A stretch of 44,946 bases of DNA from Roseburia sp. GTDB lineage: Bacteria > Bacillota > Clostridia > Lachnospirales > Lachnospiraceae. Location of the stretch: positions 1 to 44,946 of the forward strand of contig JAHZFL010000017.1 of assembly GCA_019421345.1 (NCBI GenBank). The letters run 5' to 3'. The notes under the pieces were generated by a model. The model saw nothing but the letters and a program-made list of their open reading frames with translations. It did not search any database and was not told the DNA's origin. Each line of letters starts with the position of its first letter. Positions within the stretch are counted from its first letter, which is position 1. This document shows positions 8,033-16,939 of this stretch, piece by piece. Made by a program: the position numbers and the translations under genes.

Positions 8033-9418
8033 CTACTTTGCCTCTGTTAAGGCAGAGAGCAGCTCTGTCAGTGTCGAAAGGTAATCCGTCTTTGAGCTGC
8101 TGTTCTCCTCGCCAAGAATACTATTTACAATAGCGTCTAATTCCGCATCGCTTACTGCGCCCTGCCCGCTTTGGGTGCTTTGTCCGTTTTGCCCGCTTTG
8201 TCCGCTCTGACTGCTGCCCGTTCCCGAAGAATGACTGCCCGCAAGACCTCCGGCAAGACTGCCCGCCTGCCCGTTCGCTCCCGAAGCGCCGTTTTCCGAA
8301 TTAGGCACTGTCTCGCCGTTCGTATTATTTTGTGTTTTATCCGTACCGGATACCCCCTCCCCGTCTGAGGAAAGTCCGATCACGATCGTCGCCTCCGGCG
8401 AATTTACAAACAGCTTCTTTACATAAGGCTCGTAGGCATCCGCAGTCACCGTTAAGGTGTGAACGCCATACTCGACCGGCACCGCCTTACTGTAATCGAC
8501 GGTCTCCCCGTCAATCTGAAGAACTGCATCTGCCACATCCACCGCAAACAAAATATTTCCTTTCTTTGGTCCGTCGCCCTTTAGCTGTTCCAGATCAAGC
8601 ACCGTCGTCTGCCCGCGCCTGATCTCCACCTCGGTGCCCCCGCCGTAGCCCTTGTTTGCGACTGCGACCGTGTAGACGCCCTCCGGCGCCTCAAGCTTCA
8701 TCTCAGGCGTGATCTCTGAAAATATCTTATTCCCAACCTGTATAAAGCTTCCATCAAAAAGCGAGGTATTCTCAAGCTGCAGCTCTCCGTGCCCTGTCGC
8801 TACCGAGACAGATAAAATCTTTTTTCCGATTCCCACAACATCAAGCGTATCGTTTCCGGTCAGATCCGACATGCGCAGCGTATGACCATCCGAATAAATG
8901 AACAGTCCATCGTCATAGGAATAATTGGTATCCGCAATCGTAAACACCCTGCGTTCCTCGTCGATCGCGTAACGCGTAACGTCTGGATATTCCCAGACTG
9001 CATCTGAAAGCTGCGCCTGCATCAGTCGCCCGTCAATATCCTTTTTTCCGACTGTCATCACACGCCCCGGCGTAAATTCAGAGACTGCCGCACGGTTTCC
9101 GTACTTATCCAGAAACTGCGTCGTCACGGAATAATAGTACATATACTGCTTTCCCGAAGCAAGCTGCTCCAGAATAATGCATTCCTCCTGCATATCATTT
9201 CTTGTGATCAGAAACAGATCGCCGCTTACGGTCTCCTGCGCTTCCTGCGTCTGCTCCGTCGTCTCCTCCAACGGCTCCGTCACGGTTTCCGTCCCCTGCG
9301 CAGGATTATAATATTGTCCGGTCGCAAAGCTGCTCTGCTCCTTTGTACATGCCGTAAAAAAAATCGCCGCGCAAATCAGTCCCAGCGTAAAAAGTACCCT
9401 TCTTTTCTTTTTCTTCAA
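8033..9418 (-). CDS. PEGA-domain lipoprotein
   Basis: Predicted secreted lipoprotein of 461 residues. The signal peptide has a KKKKRR start, a hydrophobic core and a lipobox FTAC with the acylated Cys at 24. A Thr/Glu/Gln-rich spacer follows, then a mostly beta region and two PEGA-type repeats (about 235-285 and 290-350; for example APEGVYTVAVANKGYGG and VEYGVHTLTVTADAYEPY), which are surface-protein folds thought to bind other surface molecules. The stretch from about 355 to 425 is a Gly/Ser/Gln/Asn linker built from SGQ/NGQ units, before a short helical end. The start is TTG: AAAGG lies upstream and an ATG 10 nt earlier is out of frame. It sits 58 nt after the CotS-like gene. The specific role is unknown. 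Confidence 0.8.
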   Translation of the reverse strand: MKKKKRRVLFTLGLICAAIFFTACTKEQSSFATGQYYNPAQGTETVTEPLEETTEQTQEAQETVSGDLFLITRNDMQEECIILEQLASGKQYMYYYSVTTQFLDKYGNRAAVSEFTPGRVMTVGKKDIDGRLMQAQLSDAVWEYPDVTRYAIDEERRVFTIADTNYSYDDGLFIYSDGHTLRMSDLTGNDTLDVVGIGKKILSVSVATGHGELQLENTSLFDGSFIQVGNKIFSEITPEMKLEAPEGVYTVAVANKGYGGGTEVEIRRGQTTVLDLEQLKGDGPKKGNILFAVDVADAVLQIDGETVDYSKAVPVEYGVHTLTVTADAYEPYVKKLFVNSPEATIVIGLSSDGEGVSGTDKTQNNTNGETVPNSENGASGANGQAGSLAGGLAGSHSSGTGSSQSGQSGQNGQSTQSGQGAVSDAELDAIVNSILGEENSSSKTDYLSTLTELLSALTEAK

Positions 9419-9476
9419 CTGTATTCATCCTTTCCTCTGTGCATCCGCTTTCCTACGTTCTCTTTTCCAGTATAAC

Positions 9477-10454
9477 TCATGCCGTAAAATGAGACAACAT
9501 CTCCAGAAATTGTTCCCGCTCATTTTCCTGCGCAATGAACTTCTCAAGCTTCTCGATATTGCGTCCCGAAATCCACGCCTTATGCGCATTATAATAACGG
9601 TTTGCAATCTTCCAGAATTTTTCGGGATATGCCATATAGAGGTAGAGATACCGCAGCTCCGCCGCCGAAAGCTTACGCACCCTGTCGTAGGCGCGAATAA
9701 AATCCATGCCAAGTCCGGTGTTCCAGTTGTGCTTCTCCATCATCTTACGCAGAAAATTGGCAAGGTCGCTCACGCGGATCTGGTAAGCAAAGCTTTCAAA
9801 CCGGACCACCGCCATCCTTTTTCCCGAAAAAATAACGTTATGCTGGTTGTAATCTCCGTGACAAAAGCCAATCATGTCCGCATCCGGACGCATCGCGCCA
9901 AGCGCATTTGTGACAGCCTCCGCCTTCTTTCGATAGCGCTCATACTTTCCGGCAAACAGCATTTCAAATTCATTTTTCTTCTTTTTGTCGCGTATGTAAT
10001 TGCGCACCTTATTCAGCTCACGGTTATGCTTTTCATAAAGACGCAAAAGAGCGCTCTGATCTCCCTTTACAAATTCTGGAATATCCCCGCTGTAAGAGGA
10101 CGACACATTGTGAAGCTCCGCCAGAAGCTCGACCGCTGCGAGCATTTCCTCCCTCCGCTTCGTATCGCACTCCGCGCCCTCCCATAAGTCATACAGGATA
10201 TATTTTGTCTCGTCTTCCATGACGGCAATCGGCAGTCCCTCTCTTGTAAGGTTGACCGTCTCCACACAGATGCCGCCCTCCTGCAGATAAGCCAGGATCT
10301 CCCGCAGAAATCCGGCGCGCTCCACAGACCCGCGATATTCCTTTAACAGCTTCTGCCCTCCGTCTGTCGTACAAATATAGCTTTCCCGCCCTCTTGCAAT
10401 CCCGCTTACTTCCAGTTCATATTTTTCTAATACCTCTTCCGGCCGATTATACAC
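9477..10454 (-). CDS. CotS-like spore coat protein with aminoglycoside-phosphotransferase fold
   Basis: A 325-residue protein of the CotS/YutH group, spore-coat proteins with a choline-kinase-like fold. Visible motifs are LLAELHN (110-116), the catalytic-loop-like CHGDYNQHN (198-206) and SDLANFLRK (229-237). The metal-binding position that normally reads DFD is RFE here (218-220), so phosphotransfer may be lost; that is inference. The start is GTG with GGAGGGG 5 nt upstream. A sigma-E-like promoter lies about 50 bp upstream, fitting mother-cell expression. It is probably transcribed with the PEGA lipoprotein that follows. Confidence 0.8.
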   Translation of the reverse strand: MYNRPEEVLEKYELEVSGIARGRESYICTTDGGQKLLKEYRGSVERAGFLREILAYLQEGGICVETVNLTREGLPIAVMEDETKYILYDLWEGAECDTKRREEMLAAVELLAELHNVSSSYSGDIPEFVKGDQSALLRLYEKHNRELNKVRNYIRDKKKKNEFEMLFAGKYERYRKKAEAVTNALGAMRPDADMIGFCHGDYNQHNVIFSGKRMAVVRFESFAYQIRVSDLANFLRKMMEKHNWNTGLGMDFIRAYDRVRKLSAAELRYLYLYMAYPEKFWKIANRYYNAHKAWISGRNIEKLEKFIAQENEREQFLEMLSHFTA

Positions 10455-10504
10455 AAAAACCCCTCCATATGCTTTCAGCTACGGCTATTCTACCGTGTCT
10501 ATTC

Positions 10505-10533
10505 ATCATATGTGAGGGGGTAAAAAATCATGA
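10505..10533 (-). promoter_or_regulatory. Possible sigma-E promoter of the CotS-like gene
   Basis: Minus-strand TCATGAT (10527-10533) and CATATGAT (10505-10512) are 14 bp apart, close to the Bacillus sigma-E pattern (TCATATT, about 14 bp, CATACAAT). The match is partial and unproven. Confidence 0.4.
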
Positions 10534-10549
10534 CAGCACCCGCCGCAAT

Positions 10550-11881
10550 TTATTGGATCATTTTCTCTGCCTCTGCCAAAAGCCGCTCCCTTGTGTTGCA
10601 GGACGGATCGTCAAGCACAAGCTCCAGCAGACTCTCTAACGCTTCGCCGATTTCCCTGCCCGGCTTCATCCCTGCCGCGATCAGCTCGCGCCCGCCGATT
10701 GCAAGATCCCTGATCGTAAGACACTGCTGCTTCCTCTTAATCTCCTGATAGATCCGCTCATATTCCGCCACATAGGCAAGCTTTTCCTCGCGCCTGTAAT
10801 CGCTCTGCGCCAAAATATCCGCACGCTTTACGGCAAAAATCGCCGGGTACTGCTCCGTGCCGATCCGATGCACGGCTCGCCGCACACTTCTCTCTGAGAG
10901 CGCCGGACGGTCGTCATGCCATGCGATCAGCCTGCACACCGCATCTGTCGTATCATTATCAAACTTAAGTCTGCGTAAGATCCTTCTTGCCAGCTGTGCG
11001 CCCTTCGCCGGATGTCCGTAGAAATGATCAATGCCATTCTCATCGGTTGTCCTGCAAAGCGGCTTTGCCACATCATGAAGCAGCACGGCAAGGCGAAGCA
11101 CCCGGTCGGCTGCAACATTACCAAGCGCCTCTATCGTATGGTCGCCTACGGAGTAGCAATGATGCGGATGATGCTGCTCGCAGACCATCATCCGGTCAAG
11201 CTCCGCCAAAAAAACAGCGGTCAGCCCCGTCTCATATGCCGCGCGCAGCTCTTTGGGATGTGCAGAGACCAAAAGCTTGACGAGCTCCGCCTGAATGCGC
11301 TCGGCGCTTACCTTTGCAAGCGAAGGCGCAAGCTGTCTGATCGCGGCTTTCGTCTCCTCCTCAATGACAAAGCCAAGCTGCGCGGCAAAACGCACGGCGC
11401 GCAGCATCCGCAGCGCATCCTCGGAAAAGCGCTCCGCAGCTTTCCCGACACAGCGGATCACACCGCATTTTAGGTCGCCCATTCCGTCAAATGCATCGAC
11501 CAGCCCCGCCGTTTCATTATACGCCATCGCATTGATCGTAAAATCACGCCTTCTTAAATCCTCACGCAGATTTTCCGTAAACTGCACTTCTTTGGGATGT
11601 CTTGCGTCCTCATACTCACCATCAATCCGATAGGTCGTCACCTCAAATCCCTCACGTCCCAGCATTACCGTTACCGTTCCGTGCGCGATGCCGGTGTCGA
11701 TTGTATGGGAAAAGAGCTGCTTTACCTGCTCCGGTTTTGCGGAGGTCGTAATATCCCAATCCTGCGGTGTCCGCCCAAGAAGCGAATCGCGCACGCACCC
11801 GCCGACTGCGTATGCTTCATAGCCACGCGCCTCCAGCGCCGTTATGATTTTATTTACTTTTTCGGGCAGCACAATCTTCAT
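10550..11881 (-). CDS. cca: CCA tRNA nucleotidyltransferase
   Basis: Adds or repairs the 3'-CCA end of tRNAs using CTP and ATP. From the chosen ATG it has 443 residues. The class II nucleotidyltransferase head shows GGCVRDSLLG (27-36) and the catalytic DWD (41-43), then the RRDFTINAMA motif and the KAAERFSEDALRMLRAVRF neck. An HD-like domain follows (HPHHCYSVGDHT and LLHDVAKP), and a C-terminal helical part. The frame extends 29 codons further upstream, but the GGCVRD spacing and a GAGGAAG support the internal ATG. It is the last gene of the T-box operon, 31 nt after proS, so CCA addition is expressed with prolyl-tRNA charging. Confidence 0.93.
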   Translation of the reverse strand: MKIVLPEKVNKIITALEARGYEAYAVGGCVRDSLLGRTPQDWDITTSAKPEQVKQLFSHTIDTGIAHGTVTVMLGREGFEVTTYRIDGEYEDARHPKEVQFTENLREDLRRRDFTINAMAYNETAGLVDAFDGMGDLKCGVIRCVGKAAERFSEDALRMLRAVRFAAQLGFVIEEETKAAIRQLAPSLAKVSAERIQAELVKLLVSAHPKELRAAYETGLTAVFLAELDRMMVCEQHHPHHCYSVGDHTIEALGNVAADRVLRLAVLLHDVAKPLCRTTDENGIDHFYGHPAKGAQLARRILRRLKFDNDTTDAVCRLIAWHDDRPALSERSVRRAVHRIGTEQYPAIFAVKRADILAQSDYRREEKLAYVAEYERIYQEIKRKQQCLTIRDLAIGGRELIAAGMKPGREIGEALESLLELVLDDPSCNTRERLLAEAEKMIQ

Positions 11882-11912
11882 ATCTGCTATCTTCCTCAAA
11901 TCCTCCCGTATT

Positions 11913-13355
11913 TTAATATGCCTTGCCCCAGTATACCAGCTTATGCGCCGGTCTGCCGCAGCAGACACAGGTGTCTGCGATGTGCTCCTGATCGGAAAAC
12001 GGCATACAGCGTGAGGTCACTGCAAGCTCCTCCTTGATCTTATCTTCACACGACTGCTCTCCGCACCACATGCCGCGGATAAAGCCCGGCTTATTTGCAG
12101 CGGTTTCCTTTAACTCCTCATAGCTGTGCGCATCCCAGATATGCGCGTCCCGATGCGCCTTCGCCCGCTCAAACATATCCCTTTGGATCGTTTCCAAAAG
12201 CTCCGGCAGCCTAACCTCCAGCTCGTCTAATCCAAGCTCAAGCTTCTCCCTCGTATCCCTGCGGACCACGATGCATTTGCCTGCAGCAATATCCTTTGGA
12301 CCTAATTCCACGCGAACCGGAATGCCGCGCATCTCCTGCTCCGAAAACTTCCAGCCGGGACTCTTTTCCGAATCATCTAATTTTGCACGGCAGACTGCTC
12401 CGATCGCCGCGCAGACCTCCTGCGCCTTCGCAAGCACGCCCTCCTTATGCTGCTGGATCGGAATCACCATTGCCTGAACCGGAGCAATTCTGGGCGGCAG
12501 CACAAGACCGGAATCATCGCCATGCGCCATAATAATCGCACCGATCAAGCGCGTCGACATTCCCCATGAGGTCTGATGTACATACGCAAGCCGATTGTCC
12601 TTATCTGTATACTGGATACCAAATGCTTTTGCAAAGCCGTCGCCGAAATTATGGCTTGTTCCCGACTGCAATGCCTTTCCGTCATGCATCAGCGCTTCAA
12701 TCGTATAAGTTGCCTCTGCCCCCGCAAACTTCTCTTTTTCCGTCTTTCGTCCGCGGATCACCGGCATCGCCAAAACCTCCTCGCAGAAATCCGCATAGAG
12801 ATTTAACATCTGCACGGTACGCTCCTCTGCCTCGTCTGCCGTCGCGTGAGCCGTATGCCCTTCCTGCCAGAGGAACTCTCTGGAACGGAGAAACGGTCTT
12901 GTCTCCTTCTCCCAGCGCACAACCGAACACCACTGATTGTACACCTTTGGCAGATCACGGTAAGACTGTATCTCATTCTTATAAAAATCACAGAATAAGG
13001 TTTCCGAGGTCGGTCTGACGCACAGACGCTCCTGCAGCTCATTTAAACCGCCGTGCGTTACCCATGCAACCTCCGGCGCAAAGCCCTCGACATGATCCTT
13101 CTCCTTTTGCAGGAGACTCTCCGGGATAAACATTGGCATATAAACGTTCTCCACGCCCGCCTCCTTAAATCTGCGGTCAAGCTCCTTTTGGATATTCTCC
13201 CAGATTGCATAGCCTGCCGGCTTGATGATCATGCACCCCTTTACGGAGGAATAGTCGATAAGCTCCGCCTTCTTCACCACATCGGTGTACCATTGTGCAA
13301 AATCCTCCTCCATCGAGGTAATTGCTTCCACTAATTTTTTGTTGTCCTTTGCCAT
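11913..13355 (-). CDS. proS: Prolyl-tRNA synthetase, archaeal/eukaryal type
   Basis: Class II aminoacyl-tRNA synthetase that charges tRNA-Pro. The 480 residues have the compact form without the long bacterial editing insertion. Motif 2 reads VRWEKETRPFLRSREFLWQEGHTAHA, and motif 3 lies near 270-290 (HQTSWGMSTRLIGA). The anticodon-binding domain follows, and the C-terminal zinc-like domain of the archaeal type has CGEQSC and CVCCGRPA and ends in YWGKAY. GGAG lies about 7 nt before the ATG. It sits 18 nt after an RluA-type gene in an operon led by a T-box with a candidate proline specifier, so uncharged tRNA-Pro probably turns it on. Confidence 0.97.
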   Translation of the reverse strand: MAKDNKKLVEAITSMEEDFAQWYTDVVKKAELIDYSSVKGCMIIKPAGYAIWENIQKELDRRFKEAGVENVYMPMFIPESLLQKEKDHVEGFAPEVAWVTHGGLNELQERLCVRPTSETLFCDFYKNEIQSYRDLPKVYNQWCSVVRWEKETRPFLRSREFLWQEGHTAHATADEAEERTVQMLNLYADFCEEVLAMPVIRGRKTEKEKFAGAEATYTIEALMHDGKALQSGTSHNFGDGFAKAFGIQYTDKDNRLAYVHQTSWGMSTRLIGAIIMAHGDDSGLVLPPRIAPVQAMVIPIQQHKEGVLAKAQEVCAAIGAVCRAKLDDSEKSPGWKFSEQEMRGIPVRVELGPKDIAAGKCIVVRRDTREKLELGLDELEVRLPELLETIQRDMFERAKAHRDAHIWDAHSYEELKETAANKPGFIRGMWCGEQSCEDKIKEELAVTSRCMPFSDQEHIADTCVCCGRPAHKLVYWGKAY

Positions 13356-13373
13356 AGCATATCTCCTTCTTTT

Positions 13374-14021
13374 TTATAGAGAAAATGGATTTTCCATTTC
13401 AAATACCAGCTTCTTTTTTGTGAAAGGATGCGTAAACGCAAGCTTATAAGAGCACAGCATCAACGCTCCCTTCGTCTGCTTCATATGTTCTTTAAAATTA
13501 TATTTCTGATCGCCGACAATCGGGCATCCCGCATGCGCAAGCTGTACACGGATCTGGTGATGCCGCCCTGTGCAAAGCTTGATCCGCAGCAGAGCCCTGT
13601 CATTCTTCTGCGCAAGCGTTTCATAAAAAAGCTCCGCCCTTTTCGCGCCGGCAGTCGTACCGGAAACGACACGCGAGAGGTTTGTTTTCCCATCGCGCAG
13701 CAGATAATTCTCCAGCCTTCCCGATTTCCTTTGGGGCAAACCGTCAGTTACGGCATAATAATACTTATCCGCCGCCCTTGCCGCAATCTGACGGCTCAGC
13801 GCAGCCGCAGCCTCCTTTGTCTTTGCAAAAACCATAACACCGCAAACCGGCTGATCCAGACGGTGCACAACACCGATATAGGATGGCTCGCCCTTTTGCA
13901 TACGGTAGGTACGCAGCATACTCTCCATATCACGCTGTCCGATACTTCTCGTCTGTGTGGCGATGCCCGCCTCCTTGATACAGACAAGCAGCGCATCGTC
14001 CTCATACATCATCTGAAACAA
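13374..14021 (-). CDS. RluA-family RNA pseudouridine synthase
   Basis: Isomerises uridine to pseudouridine in rRNA or tRNA; the target cannot be read from sequence. The 215 residues carry the RluA catalytic motif HRLDQPVCGVMVFAKT with the nucleophilic Asp at 55, the GRHHQIRVQLAH motif and the late KLAFTHPFT block. There is no S4 domain, so it is a short RluA form. The likely start is TTG (14021), 11 nt after GGAGGG of the T-box terminator; in-frame ATGs at 14012 and 14009 are alternatives. It is the first gene after the T-box and is read with proS and cca. Confidence 0.88.
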   Translation of the reverse strand: MFQMMYEDDALLVCIKEAGIATQTRSIGQRDMESMLRTYRMQKGEPSYIGVVHRLDQPVCGVMVFAKTKEAAAALSRQIAARAADKYYYAVTDGLPQRKSGRLENYLLRDGKTNLSRVVSGTTAGAKRAELFYETLAQKNDRALLRIKLCTGRHHQIRVQLAHAGCPIVGDQKYNFKEHMKQTKGALMLCSYKLAFTHPFTKKKLVFEMENPFSL

Positions 14022-14024
14022 TAA

Positions 14025-14310
14025 AAAAAGCCCTCCTTCCTTTATCTAATAAGGACGAGAGCTTATCGCTTCGTGTTACCACCTTTCTTCATTCCTGCCT
14101 TGCGACAGAAACCTCAGCAAGTACCCCGCGCGATCTGCGCCAAATACTCCCGCGCTGTAATGGGCGCATCCCAGTGCAGCCTGTATGGACAAACGCCCAT
14201 AGTCGGTGCACGGCTCCAAGACCGGTTCCACACTGCTCCTATAAAGCCTTCCACCAAACGGCTTCTCTCTGTAATATTCGCAGTATCTACTATCTCTTTT
14301 CACAGCCTTT
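14025..14310 (-). promoter_or_regulatory. T-box riboswitch, proline specifier, leading the rluA-like/proS/cca operon
   Basis: Minus-strand leader with T-box landmarks in order: an AGTA specifier-loop element and AGAGAG near 14270-14290, GGTGGAAG in the distal stem I, a candidate specifier CCG at 14225-14223 preceded by GGAA and followed by G, and the T-box core AAGGTGGTAACACG near 14086-14073. The TGGT should pair with the tRNA end ACCA, which fits the A discriminator of bacterial tRNA-Pro. A terminator follows (CTCTCGTCCTTAT against ATAAAGGAAGGAGGG, then seven T). CCG encodes proline, matching proS downstream. The fold is inferred by eye. Confidence 0.88.
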
Positions 14311-14323
14311 TTGTATTTTCTTG

Positions 14324-14352
14324 ATGATAATATAATTTGCAGAAACTGTCAA
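14324..14352 (-). promoter_or_regulatory. Promoter of the T-box operon
   Basis: Minus-strand TTGACA (14347-14352) and TATCAT (14324-14329) with a 17-bp spacer, just upstream of the T-box leader. Confidence 0.7.
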
Positions 14353-14361
14353 GCCATGAAA

Positions 14362-14403
14362 AAACAACGAGCGACACGCTTCGCGAGCCACTCTTATGTC
14401 AAA
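14362..14403 (-). repeat. 42-bp hairpin repeat, copy 1, acting as response-regulator terminator
   Basis: These 42 bp are identical to 18170-18211. In minus-strand RNA, GAGTGGCTCGC and GCGTGTCGCTC form an 11-position stem with a GAA loop and three imperfect positions, followed by GTTGTTTTTT. That is a convincing intrinsic terminator 16 bp after the response-regulator stop codon. Confidence 0.75.
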
Positions 14404-14418
14404 TACAAACATCCGCGT

Positions 14419-15108
14419 CTACAGCTTAAACCGATAACCCACTCCCCAGATTGTCTCGATATACTGCGGCTTATTTGTATTCATCTCGATTTTTTCACGG
14501 ATCTTTTTGATATGCACCGTAACAGTCGCAATATCTCCGATCGATTCCATATCCCATATCTCGCGGAACAGCTCCTCCTTCGTAAATACATGATTCGGAT
14601 TCTCCGCAAGAAACGTCAAAAGATCAAATTCCTTTGTTGTAAACTGCCGCTCCTCACCGTTTACCCAGACGCGTCTTGCCGTCTTATCAATACGGATGCC
14701 GCGGATTTCAATCACCTCATTTTCCGGGGAATTGCTGCCGATCAGACGCTCATAGCGCGCAAGATGCGCCTTGACGCGCGCCACCAGCTCACTCGGTGAG
14801 AACGGCTTCGTGATATAATCGTCCGCCCCAAGACCAAGGCCACGGATCTTATCAATATCATCCTTTTTCGCAGATACCATTAAAATCGGCGTATTTTTCT
14901 CCTCCCGTATCTGACGGCAGATTTCAAAGCCGTCCACACCCGGAAGCATCAGATCGAGAATAAACATATCAAAATCCTCGGAAAGCGCGCGCTTTAAACC
15001 GACAAGCCCGTCATTCTCCGTCTCCACGTCAAAGCCGCTCAGCTCCAGATAATCCCGCTCTAATTCTGCAATCGCCACCTCATCTTCAATGATCAATACC
15101 TTACTCAT
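14419..15108 (-). CDS. OmpR/PhoB-family response regulator
   Basis: DNA-binding response regulator of 229 residues. The receiver domain (1-120) has the acidic pair E8/D9, the phospho-acceptor D52 in FILDLMLPG, and the conserved Lys in TKPFSPSELVARV. The winged-helix domain (about 130-227) shows FTTKEFDLLTFLAENPNHVFTKEEL and ends TIWGVGYRFKL. AGGAGGTGCCGA lies directly before the ATG. Its start overlaps the sensor kinase stop region by 8 nt, so the pair is co-translated. The order is unusual in that the kinase comes first. The stimulus and regulon cannot be deduced; it may control its own operon. Confidence 0.93.
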   Translation of the reverse strand: MSKVLIIEDEVAIAELERDYLELSGFDVETENDGLVGLKRALSEDFDMFILDLMLPGVDGFEICRQIREEKNTPILMVSAKKDDIDKIRGLGLGADDYITKPFSPSELVARVKAHLARYERLIGSNSPENEVIEIRGIRIDKTARRVWVNGEERQFTTKEFDLLTFLAENPNHVFTKEELFREIWDMESIGDIATVTVHIKKIREKIEMNTNKPQYIETIWGVGYRFKL

Positions 15109-16588
15109 TCGGCACCTCCTGATATTTTCGTATTACAAAATACATGACTGTTCCCATATCCTCTTTGCTTGTCGCCCATATTTTCCCGCCGTGATCCTCA
15201 ATGATCTTCTTAACGATCGACAGTCCGATCCCGCTCCCTCCTGTCGAGGAATTGCGTGAAGCGTCTCCGCGGTAAAACCGGTCAAAAATATATGGCAGAT
15301 CGCGCGCAGCAATGCCGCGTCCGTTGTCCTCGATCTCCACCTGAATAAAATCACCGACGTCCTTGATACGGATATTGATCAGTCCCTTCGGTTTATCCAG
15401 ATATTTGACGGAATTGCCGACAATATTGTTGATCACGCGCTTCAACTGTTCGGGATCCGCGATGATCTGCACGCCCTCATCGGCATAGTTAAAGTATGCA
15501 AGTCCAATATTTTTTGTCTCAAGATCAAGGCTTAGTTCTTCAATACAGTCGCTGAAATAGGCAGATACATTCAGCTTTGCAAAATTATAAGGAATGCGGT
15601 TCGTATCAATCTTGGAGTAAAGCGTCAGCTCATTCAGCAGGGTATCCATCTCGTTCGCCTTATTGTAGATCGTACGGATATACCGATCCCGCTTCTCCTC
15701 CGTGTCTGCCACGCCGTCCATAATGCCCTCCGCATATCCCTTGAGCGCAGTGATCGGCGTCTTAAGATCATGCGCAATATTGCTGATCAGCGCCCGGCTC
15801 TCCTTCTCGCTCGCGATCTTCTCCTCCGCGCTGTCCTTTAAGCGCTGCCGCATCTCCTCAAAGCTTTTGCACAGCTCACCGATCTCGTCCCCGCTCTCTG
15901 CCTCCACCGTGAAATCAAGATTTCCCTCCTTGATATTCTGTGCTGCAAGCTGCAGCTTCTTGATCGGATTGATCATACTTGTATAAATCCAGATCGTAAG
16001 CATACACGCTGTCAGCACCAGGATCATCACGATCGCGATGATCGCATCGGCAAGCAGCGTCTTAATCTCCGGCACAGTCTCATCGATGAGCGTAATAATA
16101 AACGCGCTCCCCTCCGTACTGTCCGGATATTGAAAATCAATCTGCTTGATCAGCGCCTGCTCCTCACCGTCAATATACATCCCGCTGTTGACGCTGCTGT
16201 CTGCCTCTCCATACCCCGGCAGCTCCATCAGAAGGGCTGACGCCGCATCTGCCCCGATATAGGTCAATATATCTGCCCTGCGGACAACGAGATAGGAGCT
16301 TTTTTCCTCCAATCTGTGATTGACCTCCTCTAAATAGCTCTGATCCTCCATCTGCTCGGGATGGCGTCTCGCCGTCTCGGACAGCTCTGTAAATGTTTCT
16401 TTTGTAAAGCGGCTGAACAGTTGCATCGAATTGGAAAAGTAACTGTAATCCGCATTCTCCACACCATAGGTTTGTTTGATCGCCCGAATCTGAATCTGCT
16501 GAAAACTAAACAGCATGATCAGCGACAGCAAAATCGGAACAAATATGATAATACAAAATGAAATCATGATCTTATTCCGAAATTTCAT
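15101..16588 (-). CDS. Membrane sensor histidine kinase
   Basis: Sensor kinase of 495 residues, cognate to the overlapping response regulator. There is an N-terminal membrane helix (about 8-28), an extracytoplasmic sensor region (about 30-180), a second helix (about 183-206), a HAMP linker with INPIKKLQLAAQNIKEGN, then HisKA with the phospho-acceptor in ISNIAHDLKTPITALKG (His near 274). HATPase_c follows with N box NIVGNSVKYLDK, DNGRGI, FDRFYRGD and GGSGIGLSIVKKIIEDHGG. AGGAGAAGGGAAG precedes the ATG. The sensor region has no recognisable fold, so the ligand is unknown. Confidence 0.92.
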   Translation of the reverse strand: MKFRNKIMISFCIIIFVPILLSLIMLFSFQQIQIRAIKQTYGVENADYSYFSNSMQLFSRFTKETFTELSETARRHPEQMEDQSYLEEVNHRLEEKSSYLVVRRADILTYIGADAASALLMELPGYGEADSSVNSGMYIDGEEQALIKQIDFQYPDSTEGSAFIITLIDETVPEIKTLLADAIIAIVMILVLTACMLTIWIYTSMINPIKKLQLAAQNIKEGNLDFTVEAESGDEIGELCKSFEEMRQRLKDSAEEKIASEKESRALISNIAHDLKTPITALKGYAEGIMDGVADTEEKRDRYIRTIYNKANEMDTLLNELTLYSKIDTNRIPYNFAKLNVSAYFSDCIEELSLDLETKNIGLAYFNYADEGVQIIADPEQLKRVINNIVGNSVKYLDKPKGLINIRIKDVGDFIQVEIEDNGRGIAARDLPYIFDRFYRGDASRNSSTGGSGIGLSIVKKIIEDHGGKIWATSKEDMGTVMYFVIRKYQEVPNE

Positions 16589-16939
16589 AGCTTCTTCCCT
16601 TCTCCTAACCTTTCAAGCAGCAGTCATCGCTCCCCGCAGATACGCGTACATCCTAAAGATACACCACGCTCTCCCGCTGCAATACTCTATAAACAACGCG
16701 CATTTGTACCATGCAGACATCCTTGCAGAGCAATCTTCTGCACCTGCGAATGCGCATCCTCACACAACGAATCAGCCCTCCCGGTGTTTCAGTGTTTCCC
16801 TCCCACAGAAAACAAAAAACTCCCTATGATAGGAAAAACGGGCCACAGGATTGCTATCCCATGACCCATTATAGCATGAAAAATTCCGAATTTTATATAA
16901 TTACTGTAAATTTGTCTAAACTTTTCATAAACCGCTGCT
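16589..16939. other. 351-bp gap between metK and the histidine kinase
   Basis: Apart from the metK terminator near 16834-16867, nothing convincing is seen. No ORF with a plausible ribosome binding site is present on either strand. A promoter for the kinase/regulator pair should lie here (minus strand, about 16620-16760), but no hexamer pair stands out. Confidence 0.5.
16834..16867 (-). terminator. Intrinsic terminator of metK
   Basis: Minus-strand arms GGGTCATGGGAT and ATCCTGTGGCCC pair over 12 positions when G-U pairs are allowed, with an AGCA loop and GTTTTT behind. It lies about 70 bp after the metK stop codon. Confidence 0.75.
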
